A stretch of 6,912 nucleotides of DNA. It comes from Gemmataceae bacterium. GTDB lineage: Bacteria; Planctomycetota; Planctomycetia; Gemmatales; Gemmataceae. Shown piece after piece: positions 6,602 through 6,912 of the stretch (its first letter is position 1; each line of letters begins with the position of its first letter). A program made the position numbers and the translations under genes. The notes under the pieces were generated by a model. That model did not search any database and had not been told where the DNA came from. It saw only the letters and a program-made list of their open reading frames with translations. The stretch spans positions 1 to 6,912 of the forward strand of contig JAFMJU010000214.1 in NCBI GenBank assembly GCA_017853285.1, read 5' to 3'.

Positions 6602-6912
6602 CTACTTCTTGAAGGTCAACCCCGGGTCATTCGGAGGGCCGCCGACCATCTTGAAGAGGAATGATTTCTCCGACAAGGCGGTAAGCCGTCCCATCAGGGC
6701 CCCACCACTTTTCCGGTTGAGGGCCATCAGATCCTCATCCAGGGTGAAGTTGCCGTCGAAAGAGTCTTTCTTCCCGGCTTTGTCCTCGATGGTCCAGATG
6801 AAGGAACCATCACCGTTGATTTTAAGGCCGATGGAACCTCCATCCGGCTTGGCCGCCTTCCAGTCACCGGTGATGTCGAGTTGGACATCCTTGGCCGGCT
6901 CGGGCTCCTTGG
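6602..6912 (-). CDS. Hypothetical protein, C-terminal 102 residues only (small beta-rich domain)
   Basis: Read on the minus strand, the frame is open from the right window edge to a TAG at 6602-6604. The visible part begins in a charged, Pro/Glu/Lys-rich stretch (KEPEPAKD), which looks like a linker. About 90 residues follow with alternating polar and hydrophobic positions typical of beta strands: LDITGDWKA, GGSISLGINGDGSFIWTI, SDFDGNFTLDED, GALMGRLTAL, SFLFKMVGG, and an ending PPNDPGLTFKK. The repeated pattern of a Gly-Asp-Trp start followed by strands and short turns suggests a small lipocalin-like or other beta-barrel domain. I recall similar GGPP-DPGL-F endings at the C-termini of planctomycete proteins, some carrying tetratricopeptide repeats, but the N-terminal part is outside the window, so no function is assigned. 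The frame is supported by its continuity, its sensible residue composition and the terminator placed right after its stop. Confidence 0.8.
   Translation of the reverse strand, partial: KEPEPAKDVQLDITGDWKAAKPDGGSIGLKINGDGSFIWTIEDKAGKKDSFDGNFTLDEDLMALNRKSGGALMGRLTALSEKSFLFKMVGGPPNDPGLTFKK

Noticed and set aside
6200..6664. 154-codon open frame on the + strand spanning the ABC-F start and the intergenic region
   Set aside because: It runs antisense through the first Walker A coding region, across the palindrome, and into the end of the right-edge gene. No ribosome binding site or domain supports it.
1..6912. Search for mobile elements, CRISPR repeats, tRNA or rRNA genes, and defence genes
   Set aside because: No transposase or integrase motifs, no regularly spaced direct repeats, no cloverleaf and no toxin-antitoxin-like small gene pairs were seen. 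The window is densely filled by four coding regions.

Overview
The window reads as a piece of a planctomycete (phylum Planctomycetota) chromosome. The main evidence is the left half: a very large protein carrying a LamG-like fold, a planctomycete-type cytochrome c domain (PSCyt1), DUF1549 (PSCyt2) and DUF1553 (PSD1), followed directly by a Tat-signal DUF1501 protein. This domain set and gene order are a hallmark of Planctomycetota and some related PVC bacteria. Base composition is GC-rich throughout, and nothing suggests a recently acquired mobile element. No tRNA, rRNA, CRISPR array, transposase or phage gene was recognised.

Layout: (1) 2-3364 (+), the C-terminal 1120 residues of the LamG/cytochrome/DUF1549/DUF1553 protein, whose start lies left of the window. 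(2) 3378-4649 (+), the DUF1501 protein, 13 bases downstream, with a strong ribosome binding site that overlaps the stop codon of gene 1, so the two form an operon. (3) 4655-6436 (-), a complete ABC-F ATPase that converges on the DUF1501 gene with only 5 bp between the stop codons. (4) 6437-6601, a 165-bp intergenic stretch holding a perfect 34-bp inverted repeat that reads as an intrinsic terminator for the next gene, plus a weak promoter candidate for the ABC-F gene. (5) 6602-6912 (-), the C-terminal end of a gene of unknown function that runs off the right edge.

How the genes work together: the two + strand genes very probably make an exported pair, one a two-heme-motif surface or periplasmic protein and the other an alkaline-phosphatase-fold-like Tat substrate. 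Their biochemical role is not established in general. The ABC-F protein is a soluble, ribosome-associated type of ATPase and appears to be an independent housekeeping unit, separated by the terminator from the gene to its right. The least understood part is the cytochrome/DUF1549/DUF1553-DUF1501 pair. It is a known but functionally dark family, and I see no evidence here for a wholly new system.
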